Source: Streptomyces sp. NBC_00353
Lineage (GTDB): Bacteria; Actinomycetota; Actinomycetes; Streptomycetales; Streptomycetaceae
Assembly: GCF_036108815.1 (NCBI RefSeq)
Contig: NZ_CP107985.1
Location: 7,003,501 to 7,067,500 of the forward strand
DNA: 64,000 bases
Direction: 5' to 3'
Below the pieces are notes generated by a model. That model did not search any database. It saw nothing but the letters and a program-made list of their open reading frames with translations, and was not told the DNA's origin. Shown piece by piece: positions 43,891 to 53,641 of the stretch. Position 1 is the stretch's first letter. Every line of letters starts with the position of its first letter. A program made the translations under genes and the position numbers.

Positions 43891-44748
43891 TCAGGGAAGG
43901 GTCAGGATCTCGGCGCCCGTCTCCGTCACCACCAGCGTGTGCTCGAACTGGGCGGTGCGCTTGCGGTCCTTCGTCACCACGGTCCAGCCGTCGTCCCACA
44001 TGTCGTACTGGTGCGTCCCGAGCGTCAGCATCGGCTCGATGGTGAATGTCATGCCGGGCTGCATCACGGTGGTCGCGTGCGGGCTGTCGTAGTGCGGAAT
44101 GATCAGGCCGGAGTGGAACGAGGAATTGATCCCGTGCCCGGTGAAGTCACGGACCACGCCGTACCCGAAGCGCTTGGCGTACGACTCGATGACCCGCCCG
44201 ATCACATTGATCTGGCGCCCGGGGCGGACCGCCTTGATGGCGCGGTTCAGCGACTCCTCGGTGCGTTCCACGAGCAGCCGGGACTCCTCGTCCACATCGC
44301 CGCAGAGATAGGTGGCGTTGTTGTCGCCGTGCACACCGTTGATGTACGCGGTGACGTCGAGGTTCACGATGTCGCCGTCGCGCAGCACCGTGGAGTCCGG
44401 GATGCCGTGGCAGATGACCTCGTTGAGCGACGAGCAGAGCGACTTGGGGAAGCCGCGGTAGCCGAGCGTCGACGGATAGGCGCCGTGATCGCACATGAAC
44501 TCGTGGGCGACGCGGTCGAGTTCGTCCGTCGTCACGCCCGGGGCGATGTGTTTCGCGGCCTCGGCCATCGCCTGTGCGGCGATCCGGCCGGCGATGCGCA
44601 TGCGCTCGACGGTGTCGGCGTCCTGGATTTCCGGGCCGGTGTACGGCGCAGGAGCCGGCTTGCCCACGTACTCGGGGCGCCGGATATTTCCCGGTACGGA
44701 ACGGATGGGAGTGATCTCCCCTGGTACGAGCAGCGACTGGCCAGACAT
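43891..44748 (-). CDS. map: type I methionine aminopeptidase
   Basis: A 285-residue cytoplasmic enzyme removing N-terminal Met. The metal ligands are visible: the two Asp in NLDVTAYINGVHGDNNATY, His in FTGHGINSSFH, Glu in FTIEPMLTLG and Glu in QFEHTLVV; the substrate His is in EVICHGIPDST. The N-terminal extension (about 40 residues, GNIRRPEYVGKPAPAPYTGP) is of the type seen in actinobacterial MapA-like proteins with an SH3-binding-like Pro-rich stretch. ATG at 44748 lacks a ribosome site, and the mRNA is probably leaderless. Confidence 0.94.
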   Translation of the reverse strand: MSGQSLLVPGEITPIRSVPGNIRRPEYVGKPAPAPYTGPEIQDADTVERMRIAGRIAAQAMAEAAKHIAPGVTTDELDRVAHEFMCDHGAYPSTLGYRGFPKSLCSSLNEVICHGIPDSTVLRDGDIVNLDVTAYINGVHGDNNATYLCGDVDEESRLLVERTEESLNRAIKAVRPGRQINVIGRVIESYAKRFGYGVVRDFTGHGINSSFHSGLIIPHYDSPHATTVMQPGMTFTIEPMLTLGTHQYDMWDDGWTVVTKDRKRTAQFEHTLVVTETGAEILTLP

Positions 44749-44761
44749 GTCAGCGAGTCTA
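44749..44761 (-). promoter_or_regulatory. -10 element for leaderless map mRNA
   Basis: On the minus strand TAGACT (44761-44756) lies 7 nt before the ATG. The same hexamer and spacing precede nadE. Confidence 0.65.
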
Positions 44762-44803
44762 ACCAGCGAGCTTGGGGCAGCATGGCTCCGAGGAAAGGAG
44801 CCG

Positions 44804-45037
44804 ATGATGGCCCTGTTCAAGAAGCGCACGGTCGGCAAGCCGGGCGAGTGGTACTACTGCCTGGTGCACCAGAAGGTCGAGGAAGGCCCCGAGTGCCCCG
44901 CGAAGGACCGGTTCGGCCCCTACACCTCCCGTGAGGAGGCACAGCACGCGATGGACACGGCGCGCGAGCGGAATCTGGAGTGGGAGAACGACCCCAAGTG
45001 GCACGACAAGGCCACGCCTCCGGAGGCCGACGCGTAG
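44804..45037 (+). CDS. small SPOR-like domain protein
   Basis: A 77-residue protein. Sequence features: KRTVGKPGEWYYCLVHQKVE, then DRFGPYTSREEAQHAMDTAR, the pattern by which small Streptomyces proteins are often annotated as SPOR-domain-like. No signal peptide. AAAGGAG lies just before two adjacent ATGs (44804, 44807); the second gives better spacing. Function unknown. It is divergent from map. Confidence 0.75.
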   Translation: MMALFKKRTVGKPGEWYYCLVHQKVEEGPECPAKDRFGPYTSREEAQHAMDTARERNLEWENDPKWHDKATPPEADA

Positions 45038-45062
45038 GGTTCCGGCCCGTCCGGCAGCTGCC

Positions 45063-45080
45063 CCGGGGCTCCGGCCCCGG
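45063..45080. terminator. hairpin between convergent genes
   Basis: CCGGGGC, a 4-nt loop and GCCCCGG lie between stops at 45037 (+) and 45091 (-). Confidence 0.6.
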
Positions 45081-45090
45081 ACCCTGCTCC

Positions 45091-46383
45091 TCACACGCCG
45101 GAGGGGCTGGACTGCCGGCGCCGCACCGCGTCCGCGTCCGTCTCGGAGTCGTACGTGAGGAGCTTCGGCAGCGCCGCAGCCAGCAGCGCGACCGAGGCCA
45201 CGCACGCCACCCCGCCCGTCCAGATTGCGGACCGCGTGCCCGTCCAGCCAGCCATCGCGCCCGCCCGCACCTGTCCCAGCTGCGGCCCCACGCTGTACGA
45301 GAGCACCTCGATGCCCGCCAGCCGGCCGCGCAGCTCCTCCGGGATGGTCTGGTTCCAGATCGTGGAGCGGCCCAGACCGCTGAGCATGTCGCCCGCGCCC
45401 GCCACCGCGAGGCAGACCAGCACCAGCCACACATTGCTGAACCAGCCGGCCGCCGCGATCGCCAGCCCCCAGGCCGCCGCCCCGAACACCACGAACAGCC
45501 CGTGCCGCCGCACCCGTGATGTCCAGCCGCTGGTCAGGCCGAGTACCAGCGAGCCGACCGACCCCGCCGCGTACATCAGCCCCAGTGACCACTCGGCGTC
45601 GAGCTCGTCCGCCAGGAACGGGAAGATCGTGTTCGGGAAGGCGAAGAACATCGCCGCCAGGTCGATCGCGTACGTCCCCAGCAGCACCGGCCGGCTCCAG
45701 GCGTACCTCGCCCCCTCGGCAATGCCGCGCAGCGACGGCTTCCGTGCGTGCTCGGCGGGCGGTGCGGGCGCCAGCCGCAGACAGAGGAGCACGGAGACGG
45801 TGAACGTGACCACGGTGACCGTGTACGCCGTGGCGTGCCCCGCACAGGCCACCACCAGACCCGCCACCGCCGGGCCGGTGATCGCGCCGAACTGCCAGCG
45901 CAGCGAGTTCAGGGCGGCGGCCGCGGTGAGCTGGTCGTGCGGCACGATCCGGGCGATCAGGGAGTCCAGTGCGGGCCGCTGGAGCCCGGCGAGCGCGGAG
46001 ACGCCGCCCGCGACGAGGTAGAGAGGCCAGAGCATCGGGTCGGGCAGCGCGGCGTTCACCAGGAGGACGAGCGCGAGCAGCCCCAGCCCCGCCTCGGTGC
46101 CCAGGATCACCTTGCGGCGGTCCGCGGAGTCGGCGAGCGCCCCGCCGTACAGACCGAAGACGACCAGCGGCACCAGCTCGACCGCACCCATCGCGCCGAC
46201 GGCGAGCGGCGAACCGGTGAGCTCCTTGATCTGGAGCGGCAGCGCGATCAGCGCCATGAAGCTGCCGAAGTAGGTGACCAGGCCCTGGACCCACAGCAGT
46301 CGGAAGTCGGCCGAGGAACGCCAGGGCGAGAGGTCGGGCAGGAGCGCGGAGAGCCTGGCGGGCAGGGCGGTGGCAGAGGTCAC
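45091..46383 (-). CDS. MFS transporter, EntS-like group
   Basis: A 430-residue, 12-helix major facilitator. It begins WRSSADFRLLWVQGLVTYFG, the typical start of the enterobactin-exporter (EntS)/MFS_3 group, followed by GLYGGALADSADRRKV and a central motif GLQRPALDSLIARIVPHDQLTAAAAL, split here as GLQRPALDSLIARIVP then HDQLTAAAALNSLRWQFG. The substrate may be a siderophore or drug; the iron genes nearby make the former attractive but unproven. The likely start is GTG at 46383 with no clear ribosome site. Confidence 0.82.
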   Translation of the reverse strand: MTSATALPARLSALLPDLSPWRSSADFRLLWVQGLVTYFGSFMALIALPLQIKELTGSPLAVGAMGAVELVPLVVFGLYGGALADSADRRKVILGTEAGLGLLALVLLVNAALPDPMLWPLYLVAGGVSALAGLQRPALDSLIARIVPHDQLTAAAALNSLRWQFGAITGPAVAGLVVACAGHATAYTVTVVTFTVSVLLCLRLAPAPPAEHARKPSLRGIAEGARYAWSRPVLLGTYAIDLAAMFFAFPNTIFPFLADELDAEWSLGLMYAAGSVGSLVLGLTSGWTSRVRRHGLFVVFGAAAWGLAIAAAGWFSNVWLVLVCLAVAGAGDMLSGLGRSTIWNQTIPEELRGRLAGIEVLSYSVGPQLGQVRAGAMAGWTGTRSAIWTGGVACVASVALLAAALPKLLTYDSETDADAVRRRQSSPSGV

Positions 46384-46457
46384 GAGGGGTCATGGTCCGG
46401 CGCCGTACGTGCCCTGTGCAACCGGTTTTGCCGGGGCCTGCGGCGGCCTCGTCCTCG

Positions 46458-47060
46458 TCACCATCGCGCGGGCGGCGGCGCGGTCAGCTGGTCGGCGAGC
46501 CGGGACAGCCGGTCCCGGAAGCGATGGCGGCCGCGCGGTGCGGGGACGCTGTTCTCCCCGGCCGCCGCGCTCACCAGATGCTGCACGGTGTCCAGGTCCA
46601 CATCGTCGCGGCAGGTCACCGCGAGCGTCTCATGGGCGAGCCCCCGCACCTCCGGGTCGCCGTTGTCCAGCGACAGCACCGTCGCCCCCGCCCGGCGCGC
46701 GTCGTGCACCCGCTCCAGCAGCCCGTCCCCGGGCCGCTCCGGAGCCACCAGGAACAGCGTCTCGCCCCGCCCGGCCGCCTCGATCCGGCCCAGCCCGACG
46801 GCCAGATGCGCCGGGTCGCCCGGCTCCACCCGGTGCCGTACGAGCGTGGGTGTCAGCTCCGGCAGCCCGGACCAGGTGGACTCGTCGACCAGATGGGCCG
46901 CCAGGTGCCACGGCTCGTACGCCGCCGTCCCCACCAGCAGCAGCCCGCCGCCGTGCGGAACGACGGACGACCGGAGGCTCCCCGCGAACCGGCGGGCCGC
47001 CGCGGGCCACTCGGTCCCGGCGAGCACTTCACGGAGCAGGGCGACGCGTACGGCATCCAT
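46458..47060 (-). CDS. hypothetical protein, possible SIS-like fold
   Basis: A 200-residue protein that I do not recognise. It has alternating hydrophobic strands and helices (GGGLLLVGTAAYEPWHLAAH, ETLFLVAPERPGDGLLERVH, RAGATVLSLDNGDPEVRGLA) reminiscent of the sugar-isomerase (SIS) fold, followed by HETLAVTCRDDVDLDTVQHL. No catalytic signature. It probably shares a transcript with the downstream MFS gene, 74 bp away. Confidence 0.6.
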   Translation of the reverse strand: MDAVRVALLREVLAGTEWPAAARRFAGSLRSSVVPHGGGLLLVGTAAYEPWHLAAHLVDESTWSGLPELTPTLVRHRVEPGDPAHLAVGLGRIEAAGRGETLFLVAPERPGDGLLERVHDARRAGATVLSLDNGDPEVRGLAHETLAVTCRDDVDLDTVQHLVSAAAGENSVPAPRGRHRFRDRLSRLADQLTAPPPARW

Positions 47061-47187
47061 GGCCCGGCATCATGCCGCAGGACCCGTACCCCGCACCGGC
47101 GAACGGCACCGAACCAACCGAACGGGGGGAGGTGCAGTGACGGATGTCGCAGGGGTGACACGCTGCGTTCCCCTCCATCGCGCGCAG

Positions 47188-47200
47188 TAGTGTCGGGACC
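47188..47200 (+). promoter_or_regulatory. -10 element for leaderless npdG mRNA
   Basis: TAGTGT at 47188-47193 lies 7 nt before the ATG at 47201, and no ribosome site is present. Confidence 0.6.
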
Positions 47201-47911
47201 ATGACTACGAATGACAGCGGCAGCGCGCCCAAGCCCCCCGCCAAGGACCCCTGGGACCTTCCCGACGTATCCGGGCTGACCGTCGGCGTGCTCGGCGGCA
47301 CCGGCCCGCAGGGCCGCGGTCTCGCCTACCGGCTCGCACGCTCCGGGCAGAAGGTGATCATCGGCTCCCGCGTCGCCGACCGCGCCCGGACCGCCGCCGA
47401 CGGGCTGGGTCTCGGCGTCGAGGGCGCCGACAACGCCGAGTGCGCCCGCCGCAGCGACGTCGTGATCGTCGCCGTGCCGTGGGACGGCCACGCCAAGACG
47501 CTGGAGTCGCTGCGCGACGAGCTCGCCGGGAAGCTCGTCATCGACTGCGTCAACCCGCTCGGCTTCGACAAGCAGGGCGCGTACGCCCTGAAGCCCGAGG
47601 AGGGCAGCGCCGCCGAGCAGGCCGCCGCCCTGCTGCCCGAGTCCCGGGTCACCGCCGCCTTCCACCACCTCTCGGCGGTGCTGCTCCAGGACGAGGCGAT
47701 CGAGGAGATCGACACCGATGTGCTGGTGCTGGGCGACGCCCGCGCCGACACCGATCTCGTGCAGGCGCTCGCCGGCCGGATCCCCGGCATGCGCGGCATC
47801 TTCGCGGGCCGGCTGCGCAACGCCCACCAGGTCGAGTCGCTGGTCGCCAACCTGATCTCGGTCAACCGCCGCTACAAGGCGCACGCCGGGCTGCGTACCA
47901 CCGACGTCTGA
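47201..47911 (+). CDS. npdG: NADPH:F420 oxidoreductase
   Basis: A 236-residue enzyme that moves hydride between NADPH and coenzyme F420. The dinucleotide motif GVLGGTGPQGRGLA is followed by IIGSRVADRA, which contacts the NADPH phosphate. AFHHLSAVLLQDE and LRNAHQVESLVANLISVNR match the F420-binding C-terminal domain of the NpdG/Fno family. It would supply reduced F420 for enzymes such as the LLM-class protein at 9627. It appears leaderless and is divergent from the hypothetical gene at 47060. Confidence 0.9.
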   Translation: MTTNDSGSAPKPPAKDPWDLPDVSGLTVGVLGGTGPQGRGLAYRLARSGQKVIIGSRVADRARTAADGLGLGVEGADNAECARRSDVVIVAVPWDGHAKTLESLRDELAGKLVIDCVNPLGFDKQGAYALKPEEGSAAEQAAALLPESRVTAAFHHLSAVLLQDEAIEEIDTDVLVLGDARADTDLVQALAGRIPGMRGIFAGRLRNAHQVESLVANLISVNRRYKAHAGLRTTDV

Positions 47912-48009
47912 GCCCGAGGGCTCCCACGGCCGCACCCTGCGGAGAGCGGAACGGGGCATGAGGGACACTGGACGGGACCGTGCGCCACCCCGGACAGGAG
48001 CCGCCCCCC

Positions 48010-48186
48010 ATGCCCCGCCTCGCTCTCTACGCCCTCGCCGTCTGCGTCCTGGCCGTCGGTGCGGCCGTGATCTCCTTCGTCCAGGGCACCTGGCTCGGGA
48101 TCATCTGGGTGCTGCTGGCCGGACTCTCCTCCAACATGGCGTGGTACTACCTGCGCAAGCACCGCGCAGAGACCGCCGCCGGCTGA
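48010..48186 (+). CDS. small two-helix membrane protein
   Basis: A 58-residue protein with two membrane segments (LALYALAVCVLAVGAAVISF and GIIWVLLAGLSSNMAWYYL) and a basic C-terminus (RKHRAETAAG). AGGAG lies 10 bases before ATG 48010. Small proteins of this form are common in Streptomyces and uncharacterised. It converges on the protease gene with 16 bp between. Confidence 0.75.
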   Translation: MPRLALYALAVCVLAVGAAVISFVQGTWLGIIWVLLAGLSSNMAWYYLRKHRAETAAG

Positions 48187-48202
48187 CCGCCGCCGGACAC
48201 CC

Positions 48203-48997
48203 CTAACCGGCGACGCAGGACGGATTCGACTGCTGCCAGAACTGGTAGGCGTCGAAGCCGCAGTACGTGTCGGACTCGCTGACGCCCAGCGACTGCAACA
48301 GGCTGTGGATCGCGTCGAAGAAGAAGATGTTGACCTCGGGGATCCACAACAGCCCGAACACCGCGAACAGGCCGAACACCGCGAACGGCTCCACCTGACG
48401 GCGGATCCGGTGCGACAGCCACGGCTCGATCACCCCGTACCCGTCCAGCCCCGGGACCGGCAGGAAGTTCAGGATCGACGCGGTGACCTGGAGCAGCGCC
48501 AGGAACGCCAGCGCGTACCGGAACCCCAACGGGACACCGTCCAGCGCGTGCAGCCAGAACGGCGCCGTGCAGACGACCGCGAACAGTACGTTCGTCAGGG
48601 GGCCCGCCGCAGAGATCAGGCTGTGCTTCCAGCGGCCGCTGATCCGGCCCCGCTCGATGAAGACCGCGCCACCGGGCAGCCCGATCCCGCCCAGGATCAC
48701 GAACAGCACCGGCAGCACGATGCTCAGCAGCGCATGCGTGTACTTGAGCGGGTTCAGCGTCAGATAGCCCTTCGCCCCGATCGAGATGTCCCCGCTGTGC
48801 AGTGCGGTGCGCGCGTGCGCGTACTCGTGCAGACAGAGCGAGACGACCCAGGCCGCCGTGACGAAGAGGAAGATCGCAAGCCCCGGCGGCTCGGCGAAGT
48901 CCGTCCACACGGCCCAGCCGGAGACCGCCATGACGGCGGCGATCCCGAGGAAGATGGGACTGATTCGCCGGTCGCTGCGGGCAACTGCGGTGGTCAT
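48203..48997 (-). CDS. site-2 protease family (M50) membrane metalloprotease
   Basis: A 264-residue, six-helix membrane protein. The zinc motif is LCLHEYAHARTALHSGD and the third ligand motif is NFLPVPGLDGYG. No PDZ or CBS domain is present, so it belongs to the small M50 group. Such proteases cut proteins within the membrane, often to release regulators. Partner unknown. It is divergent from the AfsR-like regulator unit, so a regulatory link is possible but untested. Confidence 0.88.
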   Translation of the reverse strand: MTTAVARSDRRISPIFLGIAAVMAVSGWAVWTDFAEPPGLAIFLFVTAAWVVSLCLHEYAHARTALHSGDISIGAKGYLTLNPLKYTHALLSIVLPVLFVILGGIGLPGGAVFIERGRISGRWKHSLISAAGPLTNVLFAVVCTAPFWLHALDGVPLGFRYALAFLALLQVTASILNFLPVPGLDGYGVIEPWLSHRIRRQVEPFAVFGLFAVFGLLWIPEVNIFFFDAIHSLLQSLGVSESDTYCGFDAYQFWQQSNPSCVAG

Positions 48998-49124
48998 CAG
49001 CGGACTCCAAGTGGCTCGGGGGGCAGGGGGCGGAGCGCGTCACGGGCAGGGCGAGTCCCGACCGTACAGTCGACACGGCGGAAACGACTCGCATCCGGGT
49101 GGTGGTTCCGGACAGGGTGGACAC

Positions 49125-49226
49125 ATGACGAGCAACACCGGGGAACCGTCGGGCAGCGCCGAGGACCGGAACGGACCGCCGCTGCCGGGCGCCTGTCCGA
49201 TTCCCGATTCCGGTCACGGAGAATAG
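49125..49226 (+). CDS. possible leader peptide of AfsR-like regulator
   Basis: A 33-residue frame, MTSNTGEPSGSAEDRNGPPL and so on to SGHGE, with GGGTGG before its ATG. Its stop TAG lies 4 bp ahead of the regulator's GTG start, and the regulator's ribosome site (GGAG) is inside its final codons. It may be translated to couple or control the regulator. There is no direct proof of expression. Confidence 0.4.
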   Translation: MTSNTGEPSGSAEDRNGPPLPGACPIPDSGHGE

Positions 49227-49230
49227 GCGC

Positions 49231-52200
49231 GTGCGCTACAGCATCCTCGGCACCACGCAGGCACTCCACGACGACGGCACGGCCGTCGCCATCGGTGGGG
49301 CGCGGCTGCGCGCCCTGCTGACCGTTCTGGCGCTGAGCCCCGGCCGTGCGGTCCCGGCCGCGGTGCTCGTCGACGAGGTGTGGGACGGCGAGCCGCCCGC
49401 CGACGCGGTGGGCGCTCTGCAGGCGCTCGTCGGCCGGCTCCGGCGGGTTCTCGGCCATGAGGCCATCACCTCCGCCGAGAGCGGCTACCGGCTTGCCGCC
49501 GATCCCGACGCGGTCGACCTGCACCGCTTCGACCGGCTCACGGGGGAGGGGGTGCGGGCCCTGGACTCGGGCGATCCGGCCAAGGCCGTCACTGTCCTCG
49601 ACGATGCGCTCGCCCTGTGGCGGGGCCCGGTCCTCGCCGATCTGCCCGACCGCGGTGCCGTCGCCGCCCGCTGGACGGCCCGCCGCCTGGACGCCCGCCG
49701 CACCCGGCTCGCCGCGGCGCTGGCGCTGGGCCGCGCCGACGAGGTCCTGCCGGAACTGGTCGCGCTCTGCGCCGACCACCCGATAGACGAACCGCTCCAG
49801 GCGTTGCGCCTGCGGGCGCTGCGGGACGCCGGACGTACGGCGCAGGCGCTGGCGGCGTACGAGGAGGTACGCACCGTACTCGCCGCCCGCCTCGGCACGG
49901 ACCCGGGCCCCGAACTGCGGTCTCTGCACGCGGAGTTGCTCCACCAGGGACCGGTGCGGGCGCCGTCGAACCGAGGGGCCGGACGAGGCCGGGCGCCCGC
50001 GCCGGGTCGCACGCCCGGGCTCGATCGGACGCACGGACAGGGCCCGGCCGCCGCGCCGCACCACGCGCCTGCGCCGAACCGGCCGCCACTGGCGGACCCG
50101 GCCGCCGTGCCGAACCGGGCCCCCCGGCCGACCCGTACCCCCGCGCCGGCCCCTGCCCTCGACGGCCTGCCGGCCCCGTACGCTCCCGTCGCCGCCCACG
50201 GCAACCTGCGCGCCAGGCTCACCAGCTTTGTCGGGCGCGAGGCCGATATCGAGGCGCTCCGGGACGACCTCGCGCAGGCCCGGCTCGTCACCCTTCTCGG
50301 GCCCGGGGGCGCGGGCAAGACCCGGCTCTCCCAGGAGGCCGCCGAGTCCGCCGCGCCCGCCTGGCCGGACGGCGTCTGGCTGGCCGAGCTCGCCCCCGTG
50401 GACGACCCCGAGGCCGTGCCCGAAGCGGTACTGACCGCGCTCGGTGCGCGCGAGACCGTGCTGCGCGGGGCCGGCGCCGAGGAACTGCGGGCCGCCGAGC
50501 GGGGCACCGGGGATCCGCTCGTCCGGCTCACCGAGCACTGCTCCCGGCGCCGGATGCTGCTCCTCCTCGACAACTGCGAGCACGTCATCGAGGCCGCCGC
50601 GGCGCTCGCCGACCATCTGCTCGTCCACTGCCCGGACCTCACCGTCCTGGCGACCAGCCGTGAACCCCTCGGCGTGCCGGGCGAGTTCGTCCGCCCCGTC
50701 GACCCGCTGCCGGACCCGATGGCGCTGCGCCTGCTCGCCGACCGCGGCGCCGCCGCGCAGCCCGGCTTCCGGACGGACAGCGACGAGGAGACGGCGGCTG
50801 CCGCCGCCGAGATCTGCCGCCGCCTCGACGGCCTGCCGCTCGCCATCGAACTCGCCGCCGCCCGGCTGCGGATGCTCAGCCCGCGCCAGATCGCGGACCG
50901 GCTCGACGACCGGTTCCGGCTGCTGACCAGCGGCAGCCGTACCGTTCTGCCGCGCCAGCAGACCCTGCGTGCCGTCGTCGACTGGTCCTGGGACCTCCTC
51001 GACGCGCCCGAACGCGCCGTCCTGCGCCGCCTGTCCGTGTTCGCCGGCGGCTGCACCCTCGCCGCCGCGGAGTCGGTCTGCGCCCATCCCGCCCCGGACG
51101 CCCCCGTCGTCGCCGACGATCCGGTCGAGCCCGTGGACCCGCGTGATGTCGCCGTCCTGCTCGGCTCGCTCGTCGACAAGTCCCTTGTCGTCGCCGCGCC
51201 CGCCGACGACGGCGAGATGCGCTACCGGCTCCTGGAGACCGTGGGCGAGTACGCCGCGGGACGGCTCGACGAGGCAGCGGAGCGAACCGCCGTCGAGCGG
51301 CAACACCTGGTCTTCTACCGGGAGCTGGCCCGTACCACCGACCCCGAGCTCCGGGGCTCGGGACAGCGGGCCGCCATCGAGCTCCTGGAGCGCGAGTACG
51401 AGAACCTGCGCACGGCCCTGCGGCGCGCCGTCGCCGCCCGTGACGAGCAGGAGGTGCTCTGCCTGGTCCTCTCCCTCGCCTGGTACTGGCAGATGCGTGA
51501 CCTGCGGACCGATGCACTCCAGTGGTCCGACGCGGCCGCCGAGCTCGGCCCCGACCCGTTCGCCCCGCCCGCCCGGCCCGCGCCCTCGCTCCATGAGCGG
51601 TGCACCGACGCGCCGCCGCCCATGTCGCCCGAGCTGCTCGAAGAGGCGCGGCGCGGGGTGCGGCTGATCCAGCTGGTCAGCATGGACCATGCGATGGACG
51701 AGTGGACCACCGAGCAGAGCATGGAGCGGCTGCGCGTCATCGCGGGCACCTACCGGGCGGGTCAGCCGCAGACCTGCCGCGCCCCGGCATCGCTCTGGTT
51801 CTTCGCGGTCCTGCTCACCGGGGACGTGGGCCGGCTGCGCGAGCTGCTGGACGAAACGGTCCGTTCCTGCCGGGAGTTCGGCTATGAATGGGAGCTCGCC
51901 GCCGCTCTCCAGATGCGCGCCAATGTGCTGGCCAATCGCCCCGACTGGGCGGGCGAGGCCCGGGGGGACGCCGACGAGAGCCTGGAGATCTTCAACCGGC
52001 TCGGCGATGCCTGGGGTGCCGCGGAAGCGCTCTCCTGCCGGGGCGAGGCCTATGAGAAGAAGGGCGAATACACCAGCGCGGCGGGCGACTTCCTCGCTGC
52101 GATCGGCTGGGCCGAGCAGCTGGGGGCCCGCTCCCAGGTGTCGCTTCTGCGCACCCGGTACGCCTCCGTGCTGACCGAGCTCGACCGTGGCGCCGAGGCC

Positions 52201-52776
52201 GAGACGATCCTCCGTGAGGTGCTCACCGAGGGCCGTCAGGCGGGGCACGAGGCGATGCCGGCCGCCCGGCTCCATCTCGCCATGTGGCTGGGCCGCTCCG
52301 GGCGTACGGCCGAGGCCCGGGAGCAACTCATCGAGCTGCGCGAGGAGTTCCGGTCCGAGACGGTGGCGATCTTCGACGGGTTCGTGCTGGGCGGCATGGC
52401 GTGGCTGGACAACGAGGACGGCCTGTACGCCGACGCCCTCGACCGGGGCCGGCAGGCTCTGGTCAAATCTCAGGACCCGCTGTCACAGATGGTGGCACCC
52501 CAGATGTCCGCCCTTCATCTCGTCACCGTGGCCTGGGCCCTCGGCGGACTCGGCGGCGAGCGCCGGGCGGCGGACGCGGCGCGGCTGCTGGGTGCCCGGG
52601 AGGGTCTGCTGCCGGCCGGTCATGTCGAGGCGTCGCTGGAGCGCGACAACCACGAGCGGGCGGTGGAACTGGTCCGTGGCGTCCTCGGGGAGGCCGCCTA
52701 CGCCGCCGCGTACGCCGAGGGCGGCGGCCTCACACTGGAGGAGGCCGCCGCCCTCGTGGACGCGTATCGGGACTGA
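49231..52776 (+). CDS. AfsR/SARP-family transcriptional regulator with NB-ARC ATPase
   Basis: An 1181-residue regulator. Residues 1-95 form an OmpR-type winged helix (GGARLRALLTVLALSPGRAV, VDEVWDGEPPADAVGALQ). Residues 100-245 form the bacterial transcriptional activation domain, ending TDPGPELRSLHAELL. A Pro/Arg-rich linker of about 80 residues follows. The NB-ARC domain has Walker A GPGGAGKTR near residue 355, Walker B LLLLDNCEHVIEA near 442 and GLPLAIELAAARL. The C-terminal half has TPR-like helices. Such proteins activate secondary-metabolite or developmental genes. GTG at 49231 is the start. Target unknown. Confidence 0.9.
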   Translation: MRYSILGTTQALHDDGTAVAIGGARLRALLTVLALSPGRAVPAAVLVDEVWDGEPPADAVGALQALVGRLRRVLGHEAITSAESGYRLAADPDAVDLHRFDRLTGEGVRALDSGDPAKAVTVLDDALALWRGPVLADLPDRGAVAARWTARRLDARRTRLAAALALGRADEVLPELVALCADHPIDEPLQALRLRALRDAGRTAQALAAYEEVRTVLAARLGTDPGPELRSLHAELLHQGPVRAPSNRGAGRGRAPAPGRTPGLDRTHGQGPAAAPHHAPAPNRPPLADPAAVPNRAPRPTRTPAPAPALDGLPAPYAPVAAHGNLRARLTSFVGREADIEALRDDLAQARLVTLLGPGGAGKTRLSQEAAESAAPAWPDGVWLAELAPVDDPEAVPEAVLTALGARETVLRGAGAEELRAAERGTGDPLVRLTEHCSRRRMLLLLDNCEHVIEAAAALADHLLVHCPDLTVLATSREPLGVPGEFVRPVDPLPDPMALRLLADRGAAAQPGFRTDSDEETAAAAAEICRRLDGLPLAIELAAARLRMLSPRQIADRLDDRFRLLTSGSRTVLPRQQTLRAVVDWSWDLLDAPERAVLRRLSVFAGGCTLAAAESVCAHPAPDAPVVADDPVEPVDPRDVAVLLGSLVDKSLVVAAPADDGEMRYRLLETVGEYAAGRLDEAAERTAVERQHLVFYRELARTTDPELRGSGQRAAIELLEREYENLRTALRRAVAARDEQEVLCLVLSLAWYWQMRDLRTDALQWSDAAAELGPDPFAPPARPAPSLHERCTDAPPPMSPELLEEARRGVRLIQLVSMDHAMDEWTTEQSMERLRVIAGTYRAGQPQTCRAPASLWFFAVLLTGDVGRLRELLDETVRSCREFGYEWELAAALQMRANVLANRPDWAGEARGDADESLEIFNRLGDAWGAAEALSCRGEAYEKKGEYTSAAGDFLAAIGWAEQLGARSQVSLLRTRYASVLTELDRGAEAETILREVLTEGRQAGHEAMPAARLHLAMWLGRSGRTAEAREQLIELREEFRSETVAIFDGFVLGGMAWLDNEDGLYADALDRGRQALVKSQDPLSQMVAPQMSALHLVTVAWALGGLGGERRAADAARLLGAREGLLPAGHVEASLERDNHERAVELVRGVLGEAAYAAAYAEGGGLTLEEAAALVDAYRD

Positions 52777-52793
52777 CCCCGGACGTCCCGTCC

Positions 52794-53641
52794 TCAGGTC
52801 TTCTTGCGGAACTTGGAGACCGCGAGCGGCGCCGTCACCAGGGTGATGGCCGCGGCCCAGCCGAGCGTCAGCCACACCGAGTGCGCCACCGGACCGCCGA
52901 GCATCAGCCCACGCGCCGCGTCCGCGAGATTGGACAGCGGGTTGTAGTCGGTGAACGACCGGAGCCAGCCGGGCATCGTCGTAGGCGGTGCGAAGATCGA
53001 GGAACCGAACTGCAGGGGCATCATCACCAGGAACCCCATTCCCTGAACCGCCTGGGCCGTCTTCAGGGACAGCCCCAGCAGCATGAAGATCCACATGATG
53101 GCGACGCCGAACGCCGCCGAGAGACCGACGGCCGCCAGCAGACCGAACACCGAGGTCTTGAGCTGCATGCCGATCAGGAAGCCCATGCCCAGCAGGATCA
53201 CCGTGGCGACCATCATCCGGCCGAGCTCGACCACGATCTTCGCGATGAGGACCGAGGAACGGGCGATCGGCATCGTCCGGAACCGGTCCATGACGCCCTT
53301 GCGGAAGTCGTCGTTGACACCGGTGCCGACCGCCATGGCGATGTTCATGCCCATCATCGCCATCAGCCCGGGGATCACGTAGTTGATGTACGTCTGCCGG
53401 TCCCCGCCCAGGCTCGCGCCGACGGAGCCGCCGAAGACGTACACGAACAGCAGCGTGAAGACGATCGGCATCAGGAGCGCGTCGAACATCGACTCCGGGT
53501 CCTGCTTGATCTGGAGCAGATTGCGCCGTACCAGCGCGCCGATGTGCCGCAGATTGCTGCGCAGCCCGATCCTGCCCTCGTCGTGGAGGACCTTCGCCGG
53601 GGCGGAGCCGGTCGGGGCGTCGGGGGTCAGAGTCGCCGTGC

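Noticed and set aside
48997..52326. Minus-strand open frame of about 1100 codons opposite the AfsR-like gene
   Set aside because: It mirrors a well-supported regulator. Its product is Arg/Gly-rich with no domain, a usual artefact of GC-rich DNA.
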